From: CAYJFK01 sp964369475
GTDB lineage: Bacteria > Bacillota > Clostridia > Oscillospirales > Feifaniaceae
Assembly (NCBI GenBank): GCA_964369475.1
Contig: CAYJFK010000101.1
Location: 1-5,151, forward strand
Length of the DNA: 5,151 bases
Direction: 5' to 3'
The translations under genes and the position numbers were made by a program. The notes beneath the pieces were generated by a model. That model ran no database searches. It was given only the letters and a program-made list of their open reading frames with translations, and had not been told where the DNA came from. Positions 1 to 5,047 of this stretch are shown here, one piece after another. Each line of letters opens with the position of its first letter. Positions within the stretch are counted from its first letter, which is position 1.

Positions 1-1
1 C

Positions 2-34
2 TGACGGCACTGCTTGAAACAAGCAGTGCCGTTA
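2..34 (+). terminator. Strong hairpin, probable terminator of a gene left of the window
   Basis: A perfect 13-bp inverted repeat (4-16 with 20-32) closes on an AAA loop. A G-T pair and a T-A pair extend it to 2-34. The + strand continues TAATTTTAAC, a weak U-rich tail, so it fits rho-independent termination of a rightward gene outside the window. It could also stop leftward transcripts from the gene at 135-797, but the bases needed to see a U-tract on that side are cut off. Confidence 0.75.
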
Positions 35-134
35 ATTTTAACTATACTTTTATGTAGAGTTGCCACAGGCAATAGCTAAAGTGCAGTAAAAGCACCTGCA
101 ACTTAAAAATAGAACAAAAGCTACAAACATAACC

Positions 135-797
135 TTAAACTGTCACTTTTTCCCTGCCATACATAAGCCCAAAGCAGGCAAACAAAATTGCACTGCTGCC
201 AAGTATTGCATATGTACCGATTAAATCTATTAGAACACTTCCCAAAACCGCACCTATGCAAAAGAAGAAAATTACCGTTGCATAAACAAATGCACTGCGC
301 TTTTTCTCGTTGTCCCCTGTGAATTTATACTCCCCAAAGCTGTATATGGCAGAGCGCATATTGCCGATACACATGGTGGTTGCTATGCTGTTGTCCTCGA
401 TCTTCCTAAAGCTCTCGACCTGAAAACCGCAGGCAAGAGAGATAAGACTGTTTGCTATAAGGTTAAACTCGCTCGGAATAAATGCCACTGCAAACAAAAT
501 AATAGCCTCTATTAATATGCCAACCTGACGCCAGTGCAGCCCGAATTTGCCGTCACTGCGCCGCCTCATAAATACACCCATCGCAACCCCTGTTGCAAAG
601 GCTGAAATGGGAAAAATATATGTTATTACCTCGCCAAAATTAAACCTCGATAGGTTTACACTAAGCAGTAAAATATTGCCCGTCTGTGCATTTGCAAATA
701 CACCGTCTCGGAAAAGGTAGGAGTATGCATCCATCAATCCGCCCGATATTGCAAGAAGTATGCCAAGGCCGAGTCTTTCAGACATTTGCCTGTTCAA
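135..797 (-). CDS. YoaK/DUF1275 family integral membrane protein
   Basis: This 220-residue polytopic membrane protein has the family's hallmark stretches. The N-terminal segment SGGLMDAYSYLFRDGVFANAQTGN (written here only as residues 18-41) leads into a hydrophobic helix. The central GFQVESFRK...IATTMCIGNMRSA block spans residues 124-150, and a Gly-rich helix (IGAVLGSVL) lies at 181-189. About six hydrophobic segments are visible, near 10-28, 58-77, 92-108, 112-126, 167-188 and 194-213, with a basic loop (MRRRSDGK) at 77-84. The length is normal for the family. The start is a TTG at 797: GGAGAG (804-809) lies six bases upstream of it, while the first in-frame ATG (785) is too far from any Shine-Dalgarno. 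Family members are widespread and poorly characterised, and no substrate can be assigned. The gene stands alone and is divergent from the panB-like gene. Confidence 0.9.
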   Translation of the reverse strand: MNRQMSERLGLGILLAISGGLMDAYSYLFRDGVFANAQTGNILLLSVNLSRFNFGEVITYIFPISAFATGVAMGVFMRRRSDGKFGLHWRQVGILIEAIILFAVAFIPSEFNLIANSLISLACGFQVESFRKIEDNSIATTMCIGNMRSAIYSFGEYKFTGDNEKKRSAFVYATVIFFFCIGAVLGSVLIDLIGTYAILGSSAILFACFGLMYGREKVTV

Positions 798-803
798 AAA
801 AAT

Positions 804-809
804 CTCTCC
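804..809 (-). promoter_or_regulatory. Ribosome binding site fixing a TTG start
   Basis: On the minus strand GGAGAG is followed by six bases and then TTG at 797-795. The first in-frame ATG is four codons further in, at 785, about 18 bases from the Shine-Dalgarno. The TTG is therefore the better start. Confidence 0.7.
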
Positions 810-833
810 GTTTCACAGTTATAGTAAGATAAA

Positions 834-862
834 ATTATAACACAAAAAAGACTTCTTTTCCA
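834..862 (-). promoter_or_regulatory. Promoter of the DUF1275 gene
   Basis: On the minus strand there is a TGGAAA -35 box (862-857), a 17-bp spacer and a consensus TATAAT -10 box (839-834). The -10 is preceded by TGT, giving an extended -10 (TGn). The predicted start near 827 leaves a leader of about 30 bases to the TTG codon. Confidence 0.7.
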
Positions 863-885
863 TATAATTTTTAAATTAACATATA

Positions 886-914
886 TGTACTTTTATAAAG
901 TAATATGGTATAAT
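886..914 (+). promoter_or_regulatory. Promoter of the panB-aminotransferase unit
   Basis: TATAAT at 909-914 is preceded by TGG (906-908), which makes an extended -10 element. The -35 position at 17-bp spacing (886-891, TGTACT) matches the consensus poorly, as is common when an extended -10 is present. The predicted start near 921 leaves a leader of about 46 bases, too short for a riboswitch. A perfect inverted repeat (888-902) lies across the spacer. Confidence 0.7.
888..902. promoter_or_regulatory. Inverted repeat in the panB promoter, candidate operator
   Basis: TACTTT (888-893) and AAAGTA (897-902) are perfect inverted copies separated by TAT. They sit between the -35 region and the extended -10, where a bound repressor would block RNA polymerase. 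A second palindrome, ACATATATGT (879-888), abuts it on the left. The DNA is very A/T-rich, so a chance repeat is possible. No bound regulator can be named. Confidence 0.4.
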
Positions 915-966
915 CTTGTATAGTGTAACTTCTAACCAAAAATATTCATTTAAAGGAGATGGTGAC

Positions 967-1833
967 ATGGCAAAAAAGAAAACTATTAAAGACCTTTTTA
1001 AAATGAAAGAACAGGGCGAGAAGGCTGTTTGGGTCGTTATGTACGACGCAATAATGGCAGGATATGCAGAGGAAGTCGGCATGGACATGATTTTGTGCGG
1101 CGACTCGATGGGAATGGCGGTCTACGGACAGGGCGGCACCACCTCTGTAACGATGGACATGAGCATTGCTCACTGTCGTGCTGTGCGCAGTGGTGCGCCA
1201 AACACATATCTAATAGGCGACATGCCCTTTGGTTCGTATCACGAGAGCGTGGCAGACACGGTGCACAACGCCGTCCGTTTTATTAAAGAGGCCGATGTAG
1301 ATGCAATTAAGCTCGAAGGCGGCGTAGCTGTTGCCGACAAGATAGAAGCACTTACAAAGTGCGGAATTGTCGTGTTCGGCCATGTAGGGCTAACTCCGCA
1401 ATCCTCCGCCGCAATGGGTGGATTTAAAGCTCAAGGCAGAACGACAGACAGCGCAAAGGCAGTTATAGAAGATGCAATTGCGGTATACAAGGCAGGCGCA
1501 AAGACGGTGCTCTTAGAGGGTGTTCCCGAGGAAGTATGCGAGTTTGTACATAAAATCTTGCCAATACCGGTATACTCGATAGGGGCAGGCGGCATTAACG
1601 ATGGTCATGTACTGCTTGCTTGTGATCTGCTTGGCATGTACAAGACATTTACTCCCAAGTTTGTAAAAAAATATGCAGACATTGCAAGCGTTGCCACAGA
1701 AGCACTTGCAACATTTGTCAAAGAGGTAAAGGACGGCACATTCCCCGAAGAAGTTCACAACTACAAGATCTCGGGCGATAAATCGGAATTTGAAGCACTC
1801 TTTAACGAAATGGAAAAAGGTTTTACTTTATAA
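967..1833 (+). CDS. panB: PanB-family 3-methyl-2-oxobutanoate hydroxymethyltransferase
   Basis: PanB transfers a hydroxymethyl group from 5,10-methylenetetrahydrofolate to 2-oxoisovalerate, giving ketopantoate for pantothenate and CoA synthesis in the cytoplasm. The 288-residue product keeps the fold's signature positions in order. They are Tyr26-Asp27, GDS at 45-47 (metal-binding Asp46), GDMPFGSY at 84-91 (metal-binding Asp85), KLEGG at 115-119 (Lys115 and metal-binding Glu117), GHVGLTPQ at 138-145, Glu184 as the presumed catalytic base, and IGAGGINDG at 205-213. The ATG at 967 is chosen because AGGAG (954-958) lies eight bases upstream; an earlier in-frame ATG at 916 falls at or before the predicted transcription start. 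Some places differ from textbook PanB: MYDA replaces AYDY, GQGGT replaces the usual HDST, and ACD replaces the MHD-like motif near 218-220. The C-terminus runs about 24 residues past the E. coli end. Substrate identity is therefore less sure than family membership. An aminotransferase gene follows 46 bases downstream. Confidence 0.88.
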   Translation: MAKKKTIKDLFKMKEQGEKAVWVVMYDAIMAGYAEEVGMDMILCGDSMGMAVYGQGGTTSVTMDMSIAHCRAVRSGAPNTYLIGDMPFGSYHESVADTVHNAVRFIKEADVDAIKLEGGVAVADKIEALTKCGIVVFGHVGLTPQSSAAMGGFKAQGRTTDSAKAVIEDAIAVYKAGAKTVLLEGVPEEVCEFVHKILPIPVYSIGAGGINDGHVLLACDLLGMYKTFTPKFVKKYADIASVATEALATFVKEVKDGTFPEEVHNYKISGDKSEFEALFNEMEKGFTL

Positions 1834-1844
1834 TTATATAAAAC

Positions 1845-1857
1845 GGGTGTCACACCC
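1845..1857 (+). repeat. Small hairpin between panB and the aminotransferase gene
   Basis: GGGTG, TCA and CACCC form a perfect 5-bp stem with a 3-base loop, 11 bases after the panB stop. No U-tract follows, so it is not a convincing terminator. It might stabilise the 3' end of panB mRNA or tune expression between the two genes. It could also be chance. Confidence 0.35.
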
Positions 1858-1879
1858 ATAAAAAGGAAAGGGGATAATT

Positions 1880-3079
1880 ATGCCAAACTATGCAAAAAGA
1901 ATGGACTACATGGGCGAAGTCGCTACCGCTATGAAGGGACTTTTCGAGTCGATAGGAGATCCTAACACAATTACATTCGGAGGTGGCATACCTGCCGCCG
2001 ACGCTCTACCGATCGAGAAGGTGCAGGAAATTGCAAACGAGCTTTTAGCAAAGGACGGCAGAGGATACGAGATGCTGCAATACGGCAATCCACGTGGTAT
2101 GCTCTCCCTTCGTGAAGTTGTTGCAAATCAAATGCTAAAGCCAAAGGGCGTAGAGCACGCCGACCCCGATAATGTTCTTATTACTGTCGGCGGAATGGAG
2201 GCAATAAGCCTACTTTGTCAGGTCTACTTAGAGCCGGGCGACAAGGTGCTTGTAGAGTCGCCTTCATTTATTCAGACATTCCAAACATTAAAGCTCTTTG
2301 AAGCCGAGGTAATAGCATCGGAGTGCGACGAGAACGGATTTGTGCTCGATAAATTAGAGGAGGACATCAAAAAGCACAAGCCAAAGTTTGTCTACTGTAT
2401 CCCGACATTCCAAAATCCGTCGGGCAACACAACTCCGCTTGAAAACAGAAAGAAACTTGCCGAAATCGCTTCCAAGTATGATGTAATTCTTCTCGAAGAC
2501 GATCCATACAGCGAAATGCGTTACAGCGGCGAGGAGCTTCCCCCAATTCAGGCATTCGACAAGACGGGCAATGTTGTATATTGCAACACATTCAGCAAGA
2601 TATTCTCACCCGGCAGCAGAATTGGCTACATCCACGGCTCGAGCGACATTATGAGCAAGATATACGATGTTAAGGTTGCGACAAACTCCCATACATCGAT
2701 GCTCCCTCAAGCGCTTTGCGCCGAGTTCTTCAAGCGTGGCATGTATCCGGCTCACCTTGCACATATAAGAGAGGTGCACAAAGAGCGCCGTGATGCAATG
2801 ATGAGCGACCTTAAAGAATTTATGCCCGAAGGTGTCTCTTGGACATTCCCCGACGGCGGCCTTTTCACTTGGGTAAAGGTGCCAGAACACATCAGCACCT
2901 CCAAAATGCTCCCCGAAGCGGTAGCGGCAGGTGTTAAGTACCTCCCCGGTATAACATTCTTTGAGGCAGGCCAACCGATACACGACAACTACATGAGAAT
3001 GAGCTTTAGCGGCTCGACTCCCGACAAGATAAAAGAGGGTGTCAAGATTCTTGCGGATGTTATAAAGAAGCATATTTAA
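1880..3079 (+). CDS. PLP-dependent class I/II aminotransferase (2-aminoadipate/KAT II-like)
   Basis: This 399-residue fold-type-I aminotransferase moves an amino group between an amino acid and a 2-oxo acid using pyridoxal phosphate. Visible landmarks are FGGGIP (33-38) in the substrate lid, YGNPRG (68-73), GGMEAI (104-109) in the phosphate-binding turn, QNPSG (178-182) with Asn179, DDPY (207-210) with Asp207 contacting the cofactor ring and Tyr210, and TFSK (237-240) with Lys240 as the Schiff-base lysine. SRIGY follows at 246-250, and Arg373 in YMRMSFS should bind the substrate carboxylate. No N-terminal GntR domain is present, so it is a free enzyme and not a MocR regulator. The length is normal. 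GGGG (1870-1873) lies six bases before the ATG. This subgroup accepts 2-aminoadipate, branched-chain, aromatic or kynurenine substrates, and sequence alone does not choose among them. Co-transcription with the panB-like gene suggests a branched or hydroxymethylated 2-oxo acid, which is inference. Confidence 0.9.
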   Translation: MPNYAKRMDYMGEVATAMKGLFESIGDPNTITFGGGIPAADALPIEKVQEIANELLAKDGRGYEMLQYGNPRGMLSLREVVANQMLKPKGVEHADPDNVLITVGGMEAISLLCQVYLEPGDKVLVESPSFIQTFQTLKLFEAEVIASECDENGFVLDKLEEDIKKHKPKFVYCIPTFQNPSGNTTPLENRKKLAEIASKYDVILLEDDPYSEMRYSGEELPPIQAFDKTGNVVYCNTFSKIFSPGSRIGYIHGSSDIMSKIYDVKVATNSHTSMLPQALCAEFFKRGMYPAHLAHIREVHKERRDAMMSDLKEFMPEGVSWTFPDGGLFTWVKVPEHISTSKMLPEAVAAGVKYLPGITFFEAGQPIHDNYMRMSFSGSTPDKIKEGVKILADVIKKHI

Positions 3080-3083
3080 TGTA

Positions 3084-3110
3084 AAGGGGCTGTTCACTGA
3101 ACAGCCCCTT
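3084..3110. terminator. Hairpin between convergent genes, probable bidirectional terminator
   Basis: AAGGGGCTGTT (3084-3094) pairs perfectly with AACAGCCCCTT (3100-3110), and the sequence symmetry extends to 13 bp. It lies between the aminotransferase stop (3079) and the stop of the leftward GNAT gene (3118). The tails are short (TTAAAAA rightward, TTTACATTA leftward), so neither side has a classic long U-tract. The position and the G/C-rich stem still make termination of both operons the likeliest role. Confidence 0.75.
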
Positions 3111-3117
3111 AAAAATG

Positions 3118-3672
3118 CTATATTGTCTGCCAAAGTGCGTGGATAAATCCGCCGAATACCTCGTGGCTATCTACAAATCCGTACCTCTTGTAGAAGGGGA
3201 TAACACCCTCGTTACCGTTTGAGACATATACAAAGAGTGTCTTTGTGTCGTCAAAGCTCTTTAGCCAGTCCATTGCCATATCGGTAAGCGTCTTTCCGAC
3301 CTTGTACTTTCTGTACTCTTCCTCGACAAAGAGGTTATTGAATGTGCCGATATTTTGCGGTAGCGGCAAATCGTCGGGGAAAAAGCCTATGCCGCCCTCT
3401 TGAGCCCATGGCGGGCGACCGGCTCTTGCCGCCTCTGATACTGCATCTATCGTTGCAAAGACATAGCCTACCGTCTTGTCGCCATCCTTGGCAACCGCTG
3501 TGAAACTGCGCATTGCCTTTTGGTGGCTTGGCACCATCCTGGTCTCAAAGCTCATACCGTCAAAATTTTCCTTTTGATATGTCGCCTGCTCCTTTTGGAA
3601 TGCCATTAGCTTATTGCAAAGGTCTTTGCAAACCTCTATATCTTTTTCTAATACTTCATACGTAATGTTCAT
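3118..3672 (-). CDS. GNAT-family N-acetyltransferase
   Basis: The 184-residue product has the GNAT fold, whose members transfer an acetyl group from acetyl-CoA to an amine. Motif A is NNLFVEEEYRKYKVGKTL (112-129), the beta strand plus pyrophosphate-binding loop. Motif B is YVSNGNEGVIPFYKRYGF (149-166), with Tyr161 in the position of the usual general acid. The family's R/Q-x-x-G-x-G/A loop reads R121-K-Y-K-V-G126, so Lys replaces the first glycine. An acidic, Pro/Gly-rich insert at about 84-108 precedes motif A and probably shapes the acceptor site. The acceptor cannot be predicted. The ATG has AGGGAG (3681-3686) eight bases upstream. The gene starts 25 bases after the stop of the FMN-binding protein gene and is almost certainly its operon partner, ending at the shared hairpin 3084-3110. 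Confidence 0.88.
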   Translation of the reverse strand: MNITYEVLEKDIEVCKDLCNKLMAFQKEQATYQKENFDGMSFETRMVPSHQKAMRSFTAVAKDGDKTVGYVFATIDAVSEAARAGRPPWAQEGGIGFFPDDLPLPQNIGTFNNLFVEEEYRKYKVGKTLTDMAMDWLKSFDDTKTLFVYVSNGNEGVIPFYKRYGFVDSHEVFGGFIHALWQTI

Positions 3673-3697
3673 TCTTTTATCTCCCTATAATATAGTT

Positions 3698-4111
3698 TTA
3701 CCACTCAACACCGTCGATGCTCTTGCCGAGGTTTGGCCCGGGTGCAGACACCTTACCGGCCTCCACCTTGACAACAAGTGCGCCCTGGTATGGAATGGGC
3801 TTTTCGCCTACAAGCTCCTTGCCAATGTCATACGGCTTGCCCTCTGTAACAAGAGTACCCTTGCCACGAAGTTCAAAAGCTTCATAGCCGCCACCCTCTT
3901 TTGCTCCCCATACAGAAATGGAGACAGAGCCGTTCTCGTCGATATTCTCAAGCGTTTCTTTTAGGAATACCGCCGATATCATTACGGTCTCGTCGTCGAG
4001 CACCTCTGTGTGATAGCAGGGCACAACATGTGCACCGTTCTTGCCGTAGGTTGCAATGTCCCACACCTTTGTTGCCTTTAGAAAGTCGATGACTTTTGGA
4101 TTGATTTTCAT
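3698..4111 (-). CDS. Small FMN-binding split-barrel protein (pyridoxamine 5'-phosphate oxidase-like)
   Basis: This 137-residue protein belongs to the PNPOx-like split-barrel flavoprotein group and resembles the short Desulfovibrio-type FMN-binding proteins more than full-length PdxH. Visible features are a strand pattern VWDIATYGKNGAHVVPCYH (16-34), a hydrophobic strand VMISAVFLKETLENI (43-57) whose Lys51-Thr53 region fits FMN phosphate contact, the strand GSVSISVWGA (61-70), and FELRGKGTLV (79-88). The residues needed for true pyridoxine phosphate oxidation cannot be recognised, so the role is left as FMN-binding oxidoreductase or flavin carrier. The ATG at 4111 is chosen because GGAGG (4120-4124) is eight bases upstream. 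Upstream in-frame ATGs at 4126 and 4177 are rejected: the first overlaps that ribosome site and the second lies inside the promoter. It is first in an operon with the GNAT gene and divergent from the HxlR gene. Confidence 0.85.
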   Translation of the reverse strand: MKINPKVIDFLKATKVWDIATYGKNGAHVVPCYHTEVLDDETVMISAVFLKETLENIDENGSVSISVWGAKEGGGYEAFELRGKGTLVTEGKPYDIGKELVGEKPIPYQGALVVKVEAGKVSAPGPNLGKSIDGVEW

Positions 4112-4119
4112 AACCGTAT

Positions 4120-4124
4120 CCTCC
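4120..4124 (-). promoter_or_regulatory. Ribosome binding site deciding the flavoprotein start
   Basis: On the minus strand a perfect GGAGG is followed by eight bases and the ATG at 4111. It overlaps an in-frame ATG at 4126, whose own upstream sequence is A/T-only with no Shine-Dalgarno, so the shorter protein is preferred. Confidence 0.75.
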
Positions 4125-4163
4125 ATTTTTATATTTATTTCTTGTCTTACCTTTGCTGAATTA

Positions 4164-4192
4164 ATAATACAACACATCTTTCACGCCTTCAA
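4164..4192 (-). promoter_or_regulatory. Promoter of the flavoprotein-GNAT operon
   Basis: On the minus strand there is a TTGAAG -35 box (4192-4187), a 17-bp spacer and a TATTAT -10 box (4169-4164). The predicted start near 4157 gives a leader of about 46 bases. The -35 faces that of the hxlR promoter across 43 bases, which hold the candidate operator. Confidence 0.75.
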
Positions 4193-4206
4193 GTATGCAC
4201 TTTTTT

Positions 4207-4232
4207 GTTACCGTAGTTACCTTTTGGAAACT
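4207..4232. promoter_or_regulatory. Candidate HxlR operator between the divergent promoters
   Basis: AGTTACC (4215-4221), TTTT and GGAAACT (4226-4232) form an 18-bp inverted repeat with one mismatch per arm. A third GTTACC copy at 4207-4212 makes a direct repeat with a 9-bp period. The site ends three bases before the -35 box of the hxlR promoter and lies about 23 bases upstream of the other promoter's -35. Symmetry of this kind suits a dimeric winged-helix protein. That the neighbouring HxlR protein binds here is inference. Confidence 0.5.
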
Positions 4233-4235
4233 GAC

Positions 4236-4264
4236 TTGATATATACTATTTACTTTGATATAAT
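4236..4264 (+). promoter_or_regulatory. Promoter of the HxlR-family regulator gene
   Basis: TTGATA (4236-4241), a 17-bp spacer and a consensus TATAAT (4259-4264). The predicted start is near 4271, about 26 bases before the ATG. The candidate operator ends at 4232, immediately upstream. Confidence 0.8.
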
Positions 4265-4296
4265 ACCGTTAAATCATTTGCTTTGGGGGGTCATGT

Positions 4297-4674
4297 ATGA
4301 CAAGACGGGAAATGTGTCCGATAGAGTTCACCATATCGCTTTTAAACGGAAAGTGGAAAGTGACCATTTTAAGAGAGCTCTCTCAAAATCCTGTGCGTTT
4401 TGGAGATTTAAAGCGCCTTGTCAAAGGGGTCACACCAAAGGTGCTCACAGAGCAGCTCCGTGAGCTTGAAGAAGACGGTATTGTGGCAAGGGAAATTTTT
4501 CCCGAAATTCCTCCAAAGGTAGAATATTCGCTGACCGAAAAGGGGTTTAGCGTTTTTACGCTTTTTAATGCGCTTAGAGATTGGGGACTGAATACAGGGA
4601 CTGAGGTAGAGGTTATATGCAAAATGTGCGGCAAATGTGTGCCAAAGATTGAGGAGCACAGCAAAAATCTTTAG
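4297..4674 (+). CDS. HxlR-family winged helix-turn-helix transcriptional regulator
   Basis: The 125-residue product matches the HxlR/YodB/HypR family in length and layout. The N-terminal CPIEFTISLLNGKWKVTILREL (7-28) carries the family's conserved Cys7. A winged HTH follows, with RFGDLKRLV at 34-42 and a recognition helix about 46-58 (TPKVLTEQLRELE). The wing ends in VEYSLTEKG (75-83), and a C-terminal dimer helix spans roughly 84-98. Several family members sense electrophiles or disulfide stress through the N-terminal Cys, and some act as activators. Here the tail adds Cys108, Cys111 and Cys114 (CKMCGKC), which could bind a metal or form disulfides. The ATG at 4297 has GGGGGG (4285-4290) six bases upstream; an overlapping ATG at 4293 opens a different frame. 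It is divergent from the flavoprotein-GNAT operon, its likely target. Confidence 0.92.
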   Translation: MTRREMCPIEFTISLLNGKWKVTILRELSQNPVRFGDLKRLVKGVTPKVLTEQLRELEEDGIVAREIFPEIPPKVEYSLTEKGFSVFTLFNALRDWGLNTGTEVEVICKMCGKCVPKIEEHSKNL

Positions 4675-4808
4675 ATATATAGTGCTTTATGCGTGCAGTT
4701 GTACGGATTGTCACTTATCGGCAGGCCGCGCCAATTCGCTCTATCGCATCCAAAAATACTAAAATATCAGTGTTTTAAATTTTTTTGTAAAAATTTTTCA
4801 AAAAACCC
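4675..4808. other. Non-coding gap after the HxlR gene
   Basis: No credible gene is seen. There is no G/C-rich hairpin with a U-tract directly after the hxlR stop; only a weak 5-bp stem, CGTGC/GTACG, near 4691-4704. A G/C-richer patch at about 4718-4732 stands out from its surroundings without a recognisable identity. At the right end an 8-bp A/T-only inverted repeat (4777-4784 with 4789-4796, loop TTGT) and A-tracts run up to the tRNA promoter. These may act as an UP element, or as a weak terminator for hxlR. Confidence 0.4.
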
Positions 4809-4837
4809 TTTACATGTGTGAAATAATGTGCTATACT
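4809..4837 (+). promoter_or_regulatory. Promoter of tRNA-Leu
   Basis: TTTACA (4809-4814), a 17-bp spacer and TATACT (4832-4837). Runs of A and T just upstream (about 4777-4805) resemble the UP elements common at stable-RNA promoters. The predicted start near 4844 gives a 5' leader of roughly 36 bases to be removed by RNase P. Confidence 0.8.
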
Positions 4838-4879
4838 ATCAAAGTCGCAACAAGGAACATGTTTCCGAGTTGGCTATGT

Positions 4880-4963
4880 GCGGATGTGGCGGAATTGGCA
4901 GACGCGCTAGACTTAGGATCTAGTGTCTTCGACGTGGGGGTTCAAGTCCCTTCATCCGCACCA
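4880..4963 (+). tRNA. tRNA-Leu (anticodon UAG)
   Basis: A complete 84-base class II tRNA. The acceptor stem is GCGGATG (4880-4886) with CATCCGC (4953-4959), followed by discriminator A and an encoded CCA (4961-4963). The D stem is GCG/CGC (4889-4891 with 4903-4905), with a GG in its loop. The anticodon stem is CTAGA/TCTAG (4907-4911 with 4919-4923), and its seven-base loop carries TAG at 4914-4916, which reads CUN leucine codons. A long variable arm (4924-4935, stem GTC/GAC) is diagnostic of Leu/Ser-type tRNAs. The T loop is TTCAAGT (4941-4947). The gene is a single transcription unit with its own promoter and terminator. Confidence 0.97.
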
Positions 4964-4972
4964 AACTCACAT

Positions 4973-5023
4973 AATCCGAACCGTATCTTCCAAATTGGAG
5001 ATGGGTTCGGATTTTGTATTTTA
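4973..5023 (+). terminator. Rho-independent terminator of tRNA-Leu
   Basis: A perfect 10-bp outer stem (AATCCGAACC 4973-4982 with GGTTCGGATT 5004-5013) is topped by an inner stem (ATCT-CC with GGAGAT, one bulged T) and an AAATT loop. TTTTGTATTTT follows immediately. It begins nine bases after the tRNA CCA end. Confidence 0.9.
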
Positions 5024-5047
5024 CTTAGCGAATTAAATTATGTATAG

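Noticed and set aside
77..105. Imperfect inverted repeat after the DUF1275 gene as a second terminator
   Set aside because: TAAAGTGCAG and CTGCAACTTA match at only eight of ten positions across a 9-base loop, and no clear U-tract follows on the minus strand. Too weak to list.
921..966. Riboswitch or leader peptide ahead of panB
   Set aside because: The predicted leader is only about 46 bases, with no stable stem and no terminator-antiterminator structure.
1880..3079. MocR/GntR-type regulator with an aminotransferase domain
   Set aside because: The protein begins directly with the aminotransferase fold. There is no N-terminal winged-helix domain and no room for one before the ribosome site.
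2606..3133. 175-codon open frame on the minus strand
   Set aside because: It lies antisense over the aminotransferase gene and crosses the shared terminator. The composition is Cys/His-rich, with no family resemblance and no ribosome site.
3614..3964. 116-codon open frame on the plus strand
   Set aside because: It is antisense to the start of the GNAT gene and the end of the flavoprotein gene, both of which have clear motifs and ribosome sites. It is a shadow frame.
4056..4463. 135-codon open frame on the plus strand
   Set aside because: It spans the divergent promoter region and overlaps the HxlR gene in another frame. The HxlR product has full family support.
4383..4664. 93-codon open frame on the minus strand
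   Set aside because: It is antisense to the HxlR gene. The Ser/Pro-rich composition is typical of a shadow frame, and no ribosome site is present.
4940..4970. tRNA-Leu 3' end as an integration attachment site
   Set aside because: No second copy of the tRNA 3' end, no integrase gene and no phage-like genes are visible in the window.
4814..5047. Open frame of 77 codons on the plus strand
   Set aside because: It runs through the tRNA-Leu gene and its terminator. The peptide (VAELADALDLGS...) is the familiar false translation of a tRNA, and the start codon lies inside the tRNA promoter.
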